64,000 nt of DNA from an uncultured Bacteroidia bacterium (lineage in GTDB: Bacteria; Bacteroidota; Bacteroidia; Bacteroidales; UBA932), in contig CACZUR010000018.1 in assembly GCA_902784435.1 (NCBI GenBank), positions 1 to 64,000 of the forward strand, in the 5' to 3' direction. A model generated the notes under the pieces. The model was given only the letters and a program-made list of their open reading frames with translations, ran no database searches and was not told where the DNA came from. The translations under genes were made by a program, and so were the position numbers. Positions 51,209-59,639 of this stretch are shown piece by piece. Each line of letters starts with the position of its first letter. Position 1 is the stretch's first letter.

Positions 51209-53686
51209 TTACAGGCGGGCGATGACGCCGGAAAGCTGTTCTCCCAGGCCGATGGTATAGCCTTCCGAGCGGAAGAACAGGCGGTTGAAGCTGTCGGCCA
51301 CCAGCACCACCGGGGTGGCGCCCTGGAGCAGGTGGAGGGAATCGACGCCCAGGAGCACGTTCGCGGGCAGCTGGCCGTATCGGCCTTCCCCGTTTTCCTT
51401 CTGCAGGCGTTTCAGGGCCTCCTCCGTGGGGCACAGCAGTACGATGGGCCGCCCCCAGGCTTCCAGTTTTTCCCTTGCGGCCGAAAGGTCCCGCAGGGCG
51501 TGGTTGGTGGGTTCTTTTCCCGGTTCCAGCAGCAGGACGGCGTAGAAGCCGCGGCCCACGGCAGACAACAGGGACAGCTCCCCATTGGCCCCGCGGAAAA
51601 GGCCTTCGGCATCGAAGGAGCCGATGACCGGGACGCTTCCCTCGGGCTCGCTGATCTCCAGGTCTACCAAGGTGGCGGCATCCCTGGGCACGGAGAAAAA
51701 GTGCAGGGTCACGGGTACGGAACCGTCGGCCAGGCGGTTGCCGGAGACCAGCAGATAGTGGCCTTCGTCCAGACGGACACCTGGACGGAAGGCATGTTCC
51801 CAGTCCATGCCGCCGCCCATGTCCACTTCGCCTTCGTCGAAGGCCATCAGGTGCGGGCGGCCGTCTTCCAGGCGGGACAGCGTAAAATGCGAATAGTAGC
51901 TGGGATTGCTTACAGCTCCGCTGGGTTCGTAACGGAGCCGGAGGATGCCCTGAGGGGCCTCTGTGGCCGTTTCTCCGTCAAAGTTCACGTCCATCCAGAC
52001 GCCGTGGTCGCGGTACTGCACCTTGCCCGTGACCGGGTCTTTGCGGGCCGGGAAGCCTTTGGCGCGGGCGGCCGAAACGAAGAAGATGTCGCGGCTGCGG
52101 GGAAGGGCCAGGCGGCTTTCGTACACGCCCCGGGGACTCATGGCGATGTTCCATGCCCTGGGGTCCGGCAGCATCGTGAGGCTGTCGCTGATCCAGCGAA
52201 CCAGGGCTTCGGGGCTGTCCACGGACGGCAGTTTTTCCGCAAAATAGCTGTAGAACGGAGTCAGGAACTCGTTTTCCACCCTTGCGCCCAGGAAGACGGG
52301 CGTGCTGTAATAATCCTGCAGGATGTCCAGGGTAACGTCGTGCCAGTCCTTGGTGCTTAACGAATCCAGCACGGCCGCGATGCGCTCGTGGTTGCCGCAG
52401 CTTACCTGGAAGGCTTCCAGGGTTTCCCAGTTGCCCCGGGCCTTGGGATGGCGGAAAGTGGCTTCGTAGGCGTGCCGGAGCGAATCTTCATAGGCAAAGC
52501 GCCGCTCGTTCAGGGCGCGCTGCTCCGGCGTCACTTCCGGCAGGACGGCCGTCTCCGGCGGCGGCACCAGGGTAAAATGCTCCGTGATGCCGTCCGGGCT
52601 GCCGTCGGCCCTGTACCGCAGGGCGATTTCGGCTTCCGTGTCCTTGCCGAAGCGTACACGGGTGTAACCAAAGGCCCCGTCCAGCGATGCCCACACCAGC
52701 ATGTCGCCCAGGCCGGCGCTCAGGAAGGTGCGGCCGTCTTTGTCGGCATATTTGGTGACGGCGGGGTAGAATTCCGCGTAGTTGTAGATGCAGAAGTCCA
52801 CGCGGGCGCCGGCGGCGGGGGTGCCATCGGCCCGGAGGACCCGGAAATCCGTGCGGGCTGTGCTGGCGTAATGGTCTATCAGGTTCACTTCCGTGTAGTT
52901 GGGGCTTTCCAGCACCACCTCTTCGGGGCCGTCATACTTGCCGAACACCTTGGTATGCATGAGCATGGCCCGGGAGGCGGGGGCGTTGAACCAGCCCAGG
53001 TCCAGGACCGGTTCCGGCTCGCAGGCGCCCAGAAAATGCCACCGGCCGTCGGCCCAGGCCTCCACCCAGGCGTGGTTGTCGTCCGTATGCGCCCAGCGGG
53101 GCGTGTACACCTGCCGGGCGGGGATGCCCACGCTGCGGAGGGCTGCCACGGTGAACGTGGATTCCTCGCCGCATCGGCCCAGGGCATTCCTGACGGTATT
53201 CAGCGGGGACGATGTCCGGGCGTCCGACGGCTGGTAGGTCACTTTCTCGTGGCACCAGTGGTTCACCTCCAGGATGGCTTCCTGCATGCCCAGACCCTGG
53301 ATACGCGGCAGCAGTTCTTCCTGGAAAATAGCCCTGTGGCCGTCCAGGTTTTCGTTGTTCACCCGGATGGGCAGCACAAAGTGGCGCCACTCCCGCTCCG
53401 GCACATTCCAGCGATTGCGCACCTTCAGTGCGGCGCGTACGTTTTCCAGGTAGTACGCTCCGGAGTAGTCTGTGACATCGGCCAGCGGCATATAGGCATA
53501 CAGGAACTGCAGCGCATCTTTTTCCGGGGCCGAAATGCCTTCCGGCAGGGCCATGAACGGCTTCAGCGCGCCGTCCCGGGCCTCCAGGCGGTTCCGGTAA
53601 TCCGTTACATAATACTTCTGGCTACAGGAAAGCGCCAGCAACACGACAGGAAGAATATGCAAAAGGGAGGACAGGCGGTATCTCAT
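51209..53686 (-). CDS. Transglutaminase-like lipoprotein
   Basis: An 825-residue lipoprotein (lipobox LLALSC, Cys21). A papain-like transglutaminase core is visible at about 120-230: Cys172 in GRCGEES, His205 in DDNHAWVEAW, with an acidic residue (Glu223 in GACEPEP) where the usual triad Asp would be. The remaining 600 residues are mainly beta, with a carboxypeptidase-regulatory-like segment (FRVLRADGTPAAGARVDF, about 275-345) and no further enzyme motif. Such proteins may be peptidases or peptide cross-linkers on the cell surface. It is upstream of the btu operon but separated from it by the riboswitch promoter. Confidence 0.83.
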   Translation of the reverse strand: MRYRLSSLLHILPVVLLALSCSQKYYVTDYRNRLEARDGALKPFMALPEGISAPEKDALQFLYAYMPLADVTDYSGAYYLENVRAALKVRNRWNVPEREWRHFVLPIRVNNENLDGHRAIFQEELLPRIQGLGMQEAILEVNHWCHEKVTYQPSDARTSSPLNTVRNALGRCGEESTFTVAALRSVGIPARQVYTPRWAHTDDNHAWVEAWADGRWHFLGACEPEPVLDLGWFNAPASRAMLMHTKVFGKYDGPEEVVLESPNYTEVNLIDHYASTARTDFRVLRADGTPAAGARVDFCIYNYAEFYPAVTKYADKDGRTFLSAGLGDMLVWASLDGAFGYTRVRFGKDTEAEIALRYRADGSPDGITEHFTLVPPPETAVLPEVTPEQRALNERRFAYEDSLRHAYEATFRHPKARGNWETLEAFQVSCGNHERIAAVLDSLSTKDWHDVTLDILQDYYSTPVFLGARVENEFLTPFYSYFAEKLPSVDSPEALVRWISDSLTMLPDPRAWNIAMSPRGVYESRLALPRSRDIFFVSAARAKGFPARKDPVTGKVQYRDHGVWMDVNFDGETATEAPQGILRLRYEPSGAVSNPSYYSHFTLSRLEDGRPHLMAFDEGEVDMGGGMDWEHAFRPGVRLDEGHYLLVSGNRLADGSVPVTLHFFSVPRDAATLVDLEISEPEGSVPVIGSFDAEGLFRGANGELSLLSAVGRGFYAVLLLEPGKEPTNHALRDLSAAREKLEAWGRPIVLLCPTEEALKRLQKENGEGRYGQLPANVLLGVDSLHLLQGATPVVLVADSFNRLFFRSEGYTIGLGEQLSGVIARL

Positions 53687-53750
53687 GGAAAGCAGTGTTG
53701 TTAACAGGCCCTAAGATACGACTTTTCCCGCGATAACGCAACGGCACAAA

Positions 53751-53790
53751 AAAAACGATGTGTCAAAGGGCTTGACACATCGTCTTTTGT
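53751..53790. terminator. Bidirectional intrinsic terminator
   Basis: ACGATGTGTCAA (53755-53766) pairs perfectly with TTGACACATCGT (53772-53783), preceded by A8 and followed by a T-rich run. It follows the 53804-54283 gene on the minus strand. Confidence 0.85.
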
Positions 53791-53803
53791 TTCCGAAGAT
53801 GCT

Positions 53804-54283
53804 TTATTGCCTTTCTGCGGGGCAGGGTTTGTTGGCGATATCCAGCGTACCTTTGTTTCCGGAATAAGTGAATTTGATCTCGATGACGGAACCGAATTGA
53901 TCGGGATTCTGGAAGACTTCCTGCTTGTCATAGACGGTCCACCACTCGTACAAGTGAAGAGGGCTTACGGCATCATTGCCCAGTTCGCCGGCATTGCCGC
54001 GGAACAGGAACTTGTTCCATTTGAGTTTGACCACCTGGCCGTCGTAGGTGTAGGTGCCCTGCCAGCGGCTGCCCCAGGCGGTAAGCATCAGGTCGGCGGT
54101 TTTGTCGGCTTTGAGCTCCAGCACGATGGCCACGTCGTTCTTGTCGGCGGTGCCGTTTTCCTGCGGGTTATAGCCATACCATTTGCCTACTTCCGTGACT
54201 TGTGCATCATTTCCTTTGTCTTTGTTGCAACCGCTGAACAGTACTATTGCAGCGGCGGCGAAAATCCAAGCAAGTTTTTTCAT
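53804..54283 (-). CDS. Small lipoprotein of unknown function
   Basis: A 159-residue lipoprotein (MKKLAWIFAAAAIVLFSGCNKDKG, Cys20). The mature part has strands WYGYNPQENGTADKNDVAIVLELKADKTADLMLTAWGSRWQGTYTYDGQVVKLKWN, resembling lipocalin-like or META-like small beta domains of Bacteroidetes lipoproteins. I recognise no function. The ATG at 54283 begins the signal peptide and a TATCTTTG box lies at 54315-54322. It is followed by a strong terminator and is monocistronic. Confidence 0.78.
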   Translation of the reverse strand: MKKLAWIFAAAAIVLFSGCNKDKGNDAQVTEVGKWYGYNPQENGTADKNDVAIVLELKADKTADLMLTAWGSRWQGTYTYDGQVVKLKWNKFLFRGNAGELGNDAVSPLHLYEWWTVYDKQEVFQNPDQFGSVIEIKFTYSGNKGTLDIANKPCPAERQ

Positions 54284-54314
54284 AATGAACGTTTTTGAAT
54301 AATAGCTATTGGCG

Positions 54315-54322
54315 CAAAGATA
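54315..54322 (-). promoter_or_regulatory. -7 box of the small lipoprotein gene
   Basis: The minus strand reads TATCTTTG, 31 nt before the start at 54283. Confidence 0.5.
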
Positions 54323-54428
54323 GCCCTTCTTTATATATACAGGCCGCCGCCGAAATGGATTTATATGATTTGCAACACAATATTTACCTTTTGTAACATG
54401 CCCTTGCTTTATTTGGGGAGGCATTTTC

Positions 54429-54436
54429 TATATTTG
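54429..54436 (+). promoter_or_regulatory. -7 box of the GGNTNP-repeat lipoprotein gene
   Basis: TATATTTG lies 28 nt before the ATG at 54465; a TTG at 54404-54406 could be the -33 element. Confidence 0.5.
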
Positions 54437-54464
54437 TGCACTAACCATATAATAACAAAATATA

Positions 54465-55730
54465 ATGAACCGCACTGTGACATTACTCCTGTTGGGGTTA
54501 TTGGTCTTTGCCTGTACTCCGTCCCAGCCGGAGCAGAATCAGAACCCGGGTGGAAACACCAACCCCGGAGGAAACACCAATCCGGGAGGAAATACCAACC
54601 CGGGCGGAAACACCAACCCCGGTGAGGAAAAAATCGATTTTACCCCGGAGGCCTGGTACGAAACCAACTACTGGGACCGGTCCGACAGGGAAAAGGCCGG
54701 TCTCCGCGGTCCCGTGAAGCGGTGGTACCTGTCCAAGTCTTCGGCCCATCGGGTGTATGAGTACAACGAAGCCGGCAACATCACCCTCATCCGCGACGTG
54801 GATCCCAGCAGCCCCCGCGGAGAATGGATGGAGCAGCGTTTCTACGACGACAACAACCGCCTTGTCAAGAAAATCTTCGGCCGGAGCACGGAGAAAGGCG
54901 GGATGGAATTCGACGAATGGGCCGCCCTTGAAATCTGGACATACGAGTATGGGAATCCCGGAAAATATGTCTGGGTGCGTCCGGACGATTCTCCCTTCTC
55001 CAGCTTTTATGCCTTCCGCCACCTGAGCCCGGAGTCCTTCTCCGAGCACAATGTAGAGACGAATGGCAACGCCCTGATCATGAAAGATCTTTCCAAGATC
55101 CGGCTGGAGAATGCCAGTTTGGTGAATACGGGCTTCAGAGAGTATGTGGACTATGATTTTGTATTCAATGGCGAAGGCAACATGGATTACTCTTACCATC
55201 AGTATTCCAGGGCATACGACGTCAATACCGGAGAGGCCGGGGACATCCGGACCGATGACGGTACCGTCACTTTCGACCATCCCGTCATGTACCGGAATAA
55301 CTATCCCGTTTCCGGCACCATCGCAGTGAACGGCAATGTGCTCTACGAGATCACGTCCATTACCTGGCAGAGCAATGGAATGCCTCTCAAGATAGAAGGG
55401 CCGGACGGCATAACGGAGTTCTACCCCGACCAAAAACGTTATATCTGCACCAAACGATGGGACTGCCAGCCCGGAAAACCGCACGACTCCTTATTTGTCT
55501 TCGACTTCTGGGAAACTTTCCAATACAATGAAGCCGGCGACCTGACGGAGATGCAGGAGCGTTTCAATGAAGAATCGGACCGGCCCTGGACCCGTCCCAC
55601 CACCTGGGAGTTTGAATACGACAGTCACGGTAACTGGATCTCGTACAAAACCCAGTACATGATTGCCGTGGACGGTCCTGACGGAGAAGTCAAAAACGGC
55701 TCACTCTCAAGGACTATCGAGTATTATTAA
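54465..55730 (+). CDS. Lipoprotein with GGNTNP tandem-repeat linker
   Basis: A 421-residue lipoprotein (LLVFACTP, Cys17). Just after the Cys come four and a half copies of a six-residue Asn-Pro-Gly-Gly-Asn-Thr repeat (about 27-51), encoded by 18-nt units at 54541-54625, forming a flexible surface tether. The rest has YD/RHS-like strands (HRVYEYNEAGNITLIRDVD, EQRFYDDNNRLVKKIFG, FQYNEAGDLTEMQERF, FEYDSHGNWISYK), so it is a beta-repeat surface protein. The ligand is unknown. Its 3' end overlaps the convergent AraC gene by 17 bp. Confidence 0.8.
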   Translation: MNRTVTLLLLGLLVFACTPSQPEQNQNPGGNTNPGGNTNPGGNTNPGGNTNPGEEKIDFTPEAWYETNYWDRSDREKAGLRGPVKRWYLSKSSAHRVYEYNEAGNITLIRDVDPSSPRGEWMEQRFYDDNNRLVKKIFGRSTEKGGMEFDEWAALEIWTYEYGNPGKYVWVRPDDSPFSSFYAFRHLSPESFSEHNVETNGNALIMKDLSKIRLENASLVNTGFREYVDYDFVFNGEGNMDYSYHQYSRAYDVNTGEAGDIRTDDGTVTFDHPVMYRNNYPVSGTIAVNGNVLYEITSITWQSNGMPLKIEGPDGITEFYPDQKRYICTKRWDCQPGKPHDSLFVFDFWETFQYNEAGDLTEMQERFNEESDRPWTRPTTWEFEYDSHGNWISYKTQYMIAVDGPDGEVKNGSLSRTIEYY

Positions 55731-56769
55731 CCTGGAGCCATTCCGTGGGGCCCATCCCCGCCATCTTCTTGAAACTCCGGTAGAAAGTGGTGCGGTCGGT
55801 GAATCCGGCCTTGTCGGCCACCTCCGTTATGGTGAGGTGGCCGTCGCTTTTCATCAGCTGCTGGGCGTATTCAATGCGCCATTTGTTCACGAAATCCGAG
55901 AAGGACTGCCCGGCCAGATGGTTGATACAGGCCGATACATATGTCCTGTTGGAGCCTACAGCCTCGGCCAGTTCGGCCACGGTGAGCCCCTTGGAGCGGA
56001 ACAGCTGCTGCTGCTCCATCTGCTGGTGAATCTTTTCCATGAGTGCCTCCCGGGCCGATTCGTCCGCGGAGTCTTTTGCCGTCTCTTCTGTCTTTCCCTC
56101 CGTCCTGACATCGTCTGCCGGCAGTTCCGTATGCTCGCCGACATAGAAAATGGCAAACAGCAGGGTAGAAAACAGGGTGGCCGGAATAATGAGGCGGTCC
56201 ATTGCCATGAAATGGCCCCGCCCCAGGATGTTTACCACAAACGAAGCGACGGCCGTCGCGAAGAGCAGTATCAGGAGCACGGCTGTCGGTCCCAGCCTTT
56301 TCTCTTCCGGGTTGGCGTAGTAGTTGTTGACACGGGCCCGGAAACGGAGAAGATGGAGCTCCGCCGCAAAGGTTGCCGACAGGGAGACCAGAGCAAAAAG
56401 TACCTGCTCTGCCAGTTGGAATCCTTGGTGTTCCCGGATGTCCCCGATGAGGGACAGTACGAAAACAACCAGGGCCGGCACGAACCACAGGAAGTTGACA
56501 CCGCGGGGGGCCTTCTTGCCGGTAAGGCAGAGGATATAGACGGAGTACAGCGGATACACCGAGAGGCTGCAGAAAAAGTACAGTCCCTCTGAAAAACGGG
56601 TCTCCAGTCCGTTGAAATGCAGGTAGTGACAAAAATACAACAAACTCGCCACAGCACCGAAAAACGCCAGGGCCCTGCGGCCCCGGTCGTTTTGACGGTA
56701 TTTCAGCCCGAGAATGATGGTCCAGGTCAGACACACCACAAAGGGCAGCGCTGTAGCGAGGCTGTACAT
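55714..56769 (-). CDS. Membrane-bound AraC-family transcriptional regulator
   Basis: A 351-residue protein. Residues 1-215 contain about seven hydrophobic helices (SLATALPFVVCLTWTIILG, FLWFVPALVVFVLSLIG, and others) and the C-terminal 120 residues are an AraC double helix-turn-helix (LTVAELAEAVGSNRTYVSACINHLAG, LTITEVADKAGFTDRTTFYRSFKKMAGMGP). This membrane-sensor plus HTH layout is common in Bacteroidetes. It starts 2 nt after the nagB stop, so it shares the nagB transcript and may sense an amino-sugar-related signal; that is inference. Confidence 0.86.
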   Translation of the reverse strand: MYSLATALPFVVCLTWTIILGLKYRQNDRGRRALAFFGAVASLLYFCHYLHFNGLETRFSEGLYFFCSLSVYPLYSVYILCLTGKKAPRGVNFLWFVPALVVFVLSLIGDIREHQGFQLAEQVLFALVSLSATFAAELHLLRFRARVNNYYANPEEKRLGPTAVLLILLFATAVASFVVNILGRGHFMAMDRLIIPATLFSTLLFAIFYVGEHTELPADDVRTEGKTEETAKDSADESAREALMEKIHQQMEQQQLFRSKGLTVAELAEAVGSNRTYVSACINHLAGQSFSDFVNKWRIEYAQQLMKSDGHLTITEVADKAGFTDRTTFYRSFKKMAGMGPTEWLQVNNTR

Positions 56770-56771
56770 CT

Positions 56772-57566
56772 CTACCGGTTCTCGGCGGCCTCGACGGCTT
56801 TGAAGTAGCGGTAGGAGCTCACTTTTACCTCAGAGATGGAATTCTCGTCGCACACGATGGTGCCGGCGGGGTGGTTCTGCAGACCGGAAAGGGTGCAGTA
56901 GTGGCTCATGGGGCCTTCGATGGCGGCCTGCAGGGCGCGGGCTTTCTTGGAGCCGAAGGCCAGGATGACCACTTCCTTGGCGCTGAGCACGGTGGCCACG
57001 CCCACGGTGAGGGCCTGGGCCGGAACGGCCTCGGGGTCATTGTCGAAGAAGCGGGCGTTCACTTCGCGGGTGTCCTGGGTAAGGGTGACCACGCGGGTGC
57101 GGCTGCTCAGGGAAGAGAAGGGCTCGTTGAAGGCAATGTGACCGTCTTCGCCCACACCACCCAGGAACAGGTCGAAACCGCCGGCCTTTACAATGGCCTC
57201 TTCGTAGGCGGCGCACTCTGCCTCGATGTCCTTGGCGTTGCCGTCCAGGATGTGGATGTTTTCCGGTTTTTCGTCAATCTGGTCGAACAGATACTTGTGC
57301 ATGAAGCTGTGGTAGCTTTCCGGATGCTCTACGGGAAGGCCCACGTATTCATCCATATTGAAGGAGATGACGTTCTTGAAAGAGAGTTCGCCTGCCTTGA
57401 CCATGCGGATGAGTTCTGCATAGGTTTCGATGGGCGTGGATCCGGTGCAAAGACCGATGACGAAAGGCTCGCTGGTGCGGGCGGCTTTTTCTTTGATTCT
57501 GGCTGCGATGTAGTGGGCAGCCCACAGAGAACCCTCGGCGGAGTTCTGACGGATAATAACTTTCAT
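56772..57566 (-). CDS. nagB: Glucosamine-6-phosphate deaminase
   Basis: A 264-residue NagB that converts glucosamine-6-phosphate to fructose-6-phosphate and ammonia. All catalytic residues are present: NMDEYVG (general-base Asp) and GVGEDGHIAFNEP (Asp, His and Glu of the E. coli 141/143/148 set). Its length matches bacterial NagB. It is downstream of the NagB/PIG-L fusion but has its own -7 box at 57686-57693 and a 120-nt leader containing a dispersed palindrome. The AraC regulator follows. Confidence 0.96.
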   Translation of the reverse strand: MKVIIRQNSAEGSLWAAHYIAARIKEKAARTSEPFVIGLCTGSTPIETYAELIRMVKAGELSFKNVISFNMDEYVGLPVEHPESYHSFMHKYLFDQIDEKPENIHILDGNAKDIEAECAAYEEAIVKAGGFDLFLGGVGEDGHIAFNEPFSSLSSRTRVVTLTQDTREVNARFFDNDPEAVPAQALTVGVATVLSAKEVVILAFGSKKARALQAAIEGPMSHYCTLSGLQNHPAGTIVCDENSISEVKVSSYRYFKAVEAAENR

Positions 57567-57592
57567 TTCATGAAAATTAAATGATTAACATT

Positions 57593-57630
57593 ACCCCCTC
57601 CCGAAACCCCTCCCCTTAGGGGAGGGACTT
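57593..57630. repeat. CCCTCCCC palindrome, dispersed-repeat-like
   Basis: CCCTCCCC (57608-57615) TTA GGGGAGGG (57619-57626) forms a strong hairpin inside a CCCCCTCCCGAAACCCC...GGGACTT context, in the nagB leader. It resembles a palindrome common in Bacteroidetes intergenic spaces. It could also act as an attenuator. Confidence 0.6.
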
Positions 57631-57685
57631 AAAAGAGGAAAATTAAACCGGAATTCCATACAACGGCGGCTGGAATTCCGGGAGG

Positions 57686-57693
57686 CAAAGTTA
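57686..57693 (-). promoter_or_regulatory. Putative -7 box of nagB
   Basis: The minus strand reads TAACTTTG in the gap between the fusion gene and nagB, about 120 nt upstream of the nagB start. Confidence 0.4.
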
Positions 57694-57711
57694 TCAATTA
57701 TTCGGGAATAA

Positions 57712-59637
57712 TTAATACAATTTTAAGAAAACTTCAATGGCTTGATACTCAGCCATGCCCAGACGGTCGTACAGGCGGGCTGTGTTCTGGGTACGTTCTT
57801 CGGCCCGCTGCCAGAATTCGCGCGGATCCTCTCCGGGGAACGGCACGATGTCTTTCTGGGAAAGGTGCCGGAAGATGGCGTGGCGCTTCATCACCACCTC
57901 TTCCGGGCTCAGCGGAACGGCCATGTCCACACGGCCCAGCTCCCACTCCATCCAGGCCCCGCGATACAGCCACACGTGGGTGTCGGAGAGCCAGGGATTG
58001 CCTTCGGCCTTTAACTGCTCCAGAGCGTCCAGGGCGGCTTCCGTGCATACACGGTGCGTCCCGTGCGGGTCTGCCAGGTCTCCGGCCATGAAAATCATGT
58101 GGGGCTTGAGGCGGGCGATGAGCTCCTTGATGATGTCCACATCGGCCTGGGTGCGCGGATTCTTCTTGATGCCGCCGCTTTCGTAGAAGGGCAGATTCAG
58201 GAAGTGGGCGTTGGTGTTGTCGTTGAGGCCGAAGCTTCGCACGGCGGCGCGGGCTTCGCTGCGGCGGATGGCGCCTTTCATCTCCAGCAGGGCGCGGGGT
58301 TCCGGCCGGCCGGGCACCTTGCTGTCCACCAGGGCCTTCACCTCGTCGAATTTGTCGGCAAAACCCAGCTGGAACGAGCAGTCCATGTGCTGGAGCACTA
58401 CGTCGTCGTGGACGGCCACGTTGCCGGAAGTCTCGTAGGCCACGTGCACGTCGTGTCCCTGGCTGGCCAGGCGGATGAAGGTGCCGCCCATGGAAATGAC
58501 GTCGTCGTCCGGGTGGGGGCTGAAGATGAGCACGGTCTTGGGGAAGGGCGTGGCCGATACGGGCCGCGTGCTGTCGTCGGCGTTGGGCTTGCCGCCCGGC
58601 CATCCGGTGATGGTGTGCTGCAGGTCGTTGAAGACGTCAATGTTGATCTTGTCGAAGGTGCCGGCCTTCTCCAGCAGTTCGCTGAGTCCGTTGTTCTGAT
58701 AGTCGCTTTCGGTGAGCTTCAGGATGGGTTTCCCGGTTACCTCGCACAGCCACACGACGGCTTTCCGGATGAACTTGGGCGTCCAGTCGCAGGGACCGAC
58801 CAGCCAGGGCGCCACGCTGCGGGTGAGCAGGCTGGCGGCCGTCTCGTCCACGTAGAAGGAGATGTGGTCGTGTTCCTGCAAAAGGGAAGCGGGGCAGTCC
58901 GTGGTGGCGGGGCCTTCGGCGATGGCCTTCACGGCCTTGGCCTTGGATTCGCCCCAGGCCATGAGGATGATGCGCTTGGCACTGAGCATGGTTCCCACAC
59001 CCAGGGTGATGGCTTTGTCCGGGGTGACGGCCATGTCATGGTTGAAATTGGCGCTTTGGCGCTTGCGGGAAGGATAGCTCAGACGGACCACGCGGGTGCG
59101 CGTCTTTTCATTGGACCCGGCCTCGTTGAAGCCGATCTGGCCTTCTTCGCCGATGCCGATGACCAGCAGGTCCAGGCCCCGGGCCTTGGCGTCGAACTGG
59201 GCGCAATAGTCCCCCAGCTGCTCCTGGGGCACCGTTCCGTCCGGGATGTGGATGTTTTCCCGGCGGATGTCCACCTTGTCCAGCAGGGCTTCGTGCAGCC
59301 GGTGGTTGCGGCTCTGGAGTTCGTCCTTGGAAGAAGGATAGTATTCGTCGATGGAGAAGATCTCCACGTTCTTGAAGGACACTTTGCCGTCTTTGCAGCG
59401 GCGGGAAAGTTCGTTGTACAGGGACATGGGCGTAGAGCCCGTGGTGAGACCCAGGCGGAACAGGCCGTCCCGGTGCGCATTGATGGAATCTACGATAAAG
59501 TCGGCGATGGCATAGGAGGCCGGACGCGACTCCCGGTACACGTTGGTCCAGATTTTTTCGTAGGTGTGCAGGATACCGGCGGGGAGGTTTTTCTCTATGA
59601 GCCCGCCCTCATAAGGAAGCGTAAAATGCTTGGCCAT
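57712..59637 (-). CDS. NagB-like/PIG-L deacetylase fusion protein
   Basis: 641 residues. The N-terminal 270 residues are a glucosamine-6-phosphate-deaminase-like fold with FSIDEYY (Asp97), but the second motif reads GEEGQIGFNE (164-172): the Asp and His of NagB are Glu165 and Gln167. The C-terminal half is a PIG-L/LmbE zinc deacetylase: PHPDDDVISMGG (His375, Asp377) and DPHGTHRVCTEAALDAL. A Bacteroides homologue with this architecture is annotated as a GlcN6P deaminase. It may deacetylate an N-acetyl amino-sugar derivative and bind its product. It starts 2 nt after the phosphodiesterase gene. Confidence 0.88.
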   Translation of the reverse strand: MAKHFTLPYEGGLIEKNLPAGILHTYEKIWTNVYRESRPASYAIADFIVDSINAHRDGLFRLGLTTGSTPMSLYNELSRRCKDGKVSFKNVEIFSIDEYYPSSKDELQSRNHRLHEALLDKVDIRRENIHIPDGTVPQEQLGDYCAQFDAKARGLDLLVIGIGEEGQIGFNEAGSNEKTRTRVVRLSYPSRKRQSANFNHDMAVTPDKAITLGVGTMLSAKRIILMAWGESKAKAVKAIAEGPATTDCPASLLQEHDHISFYVDETAASLLTRSVAPWLVGPCDWTPKFIRKAVVWLCEVTGKPILKLTESDYQNNGLSELLEKAGTFDKINIDVFNDLQHTITGWPGGKPNADDSTRPVSATPFPKTVLIFSPHPDDDVISMGGTFIRLASQGHDVHVAYETSGNVAVHDDVVLQHMDCSFQLGFADKFDEVKALVDSKVPGRPEPRALLEMKGAIRRSEARAAVRSFGLNDNTNAHFLNLPFYESGGIKKNPRTQADVDIIKELIARLKPHMIFMAGDLADPHGTHRVCTEAALDALEQLKAEGNPWLSDTHVWLYRGAWMEWELGRVDMAVPLSPEEVVMKRHAIFRHLSQKDIVPFPGEDPREFWQRAEERTQNTARLYDRLGMAEYQAIEVFLKLY

Positions 59638-59639
59638 AG

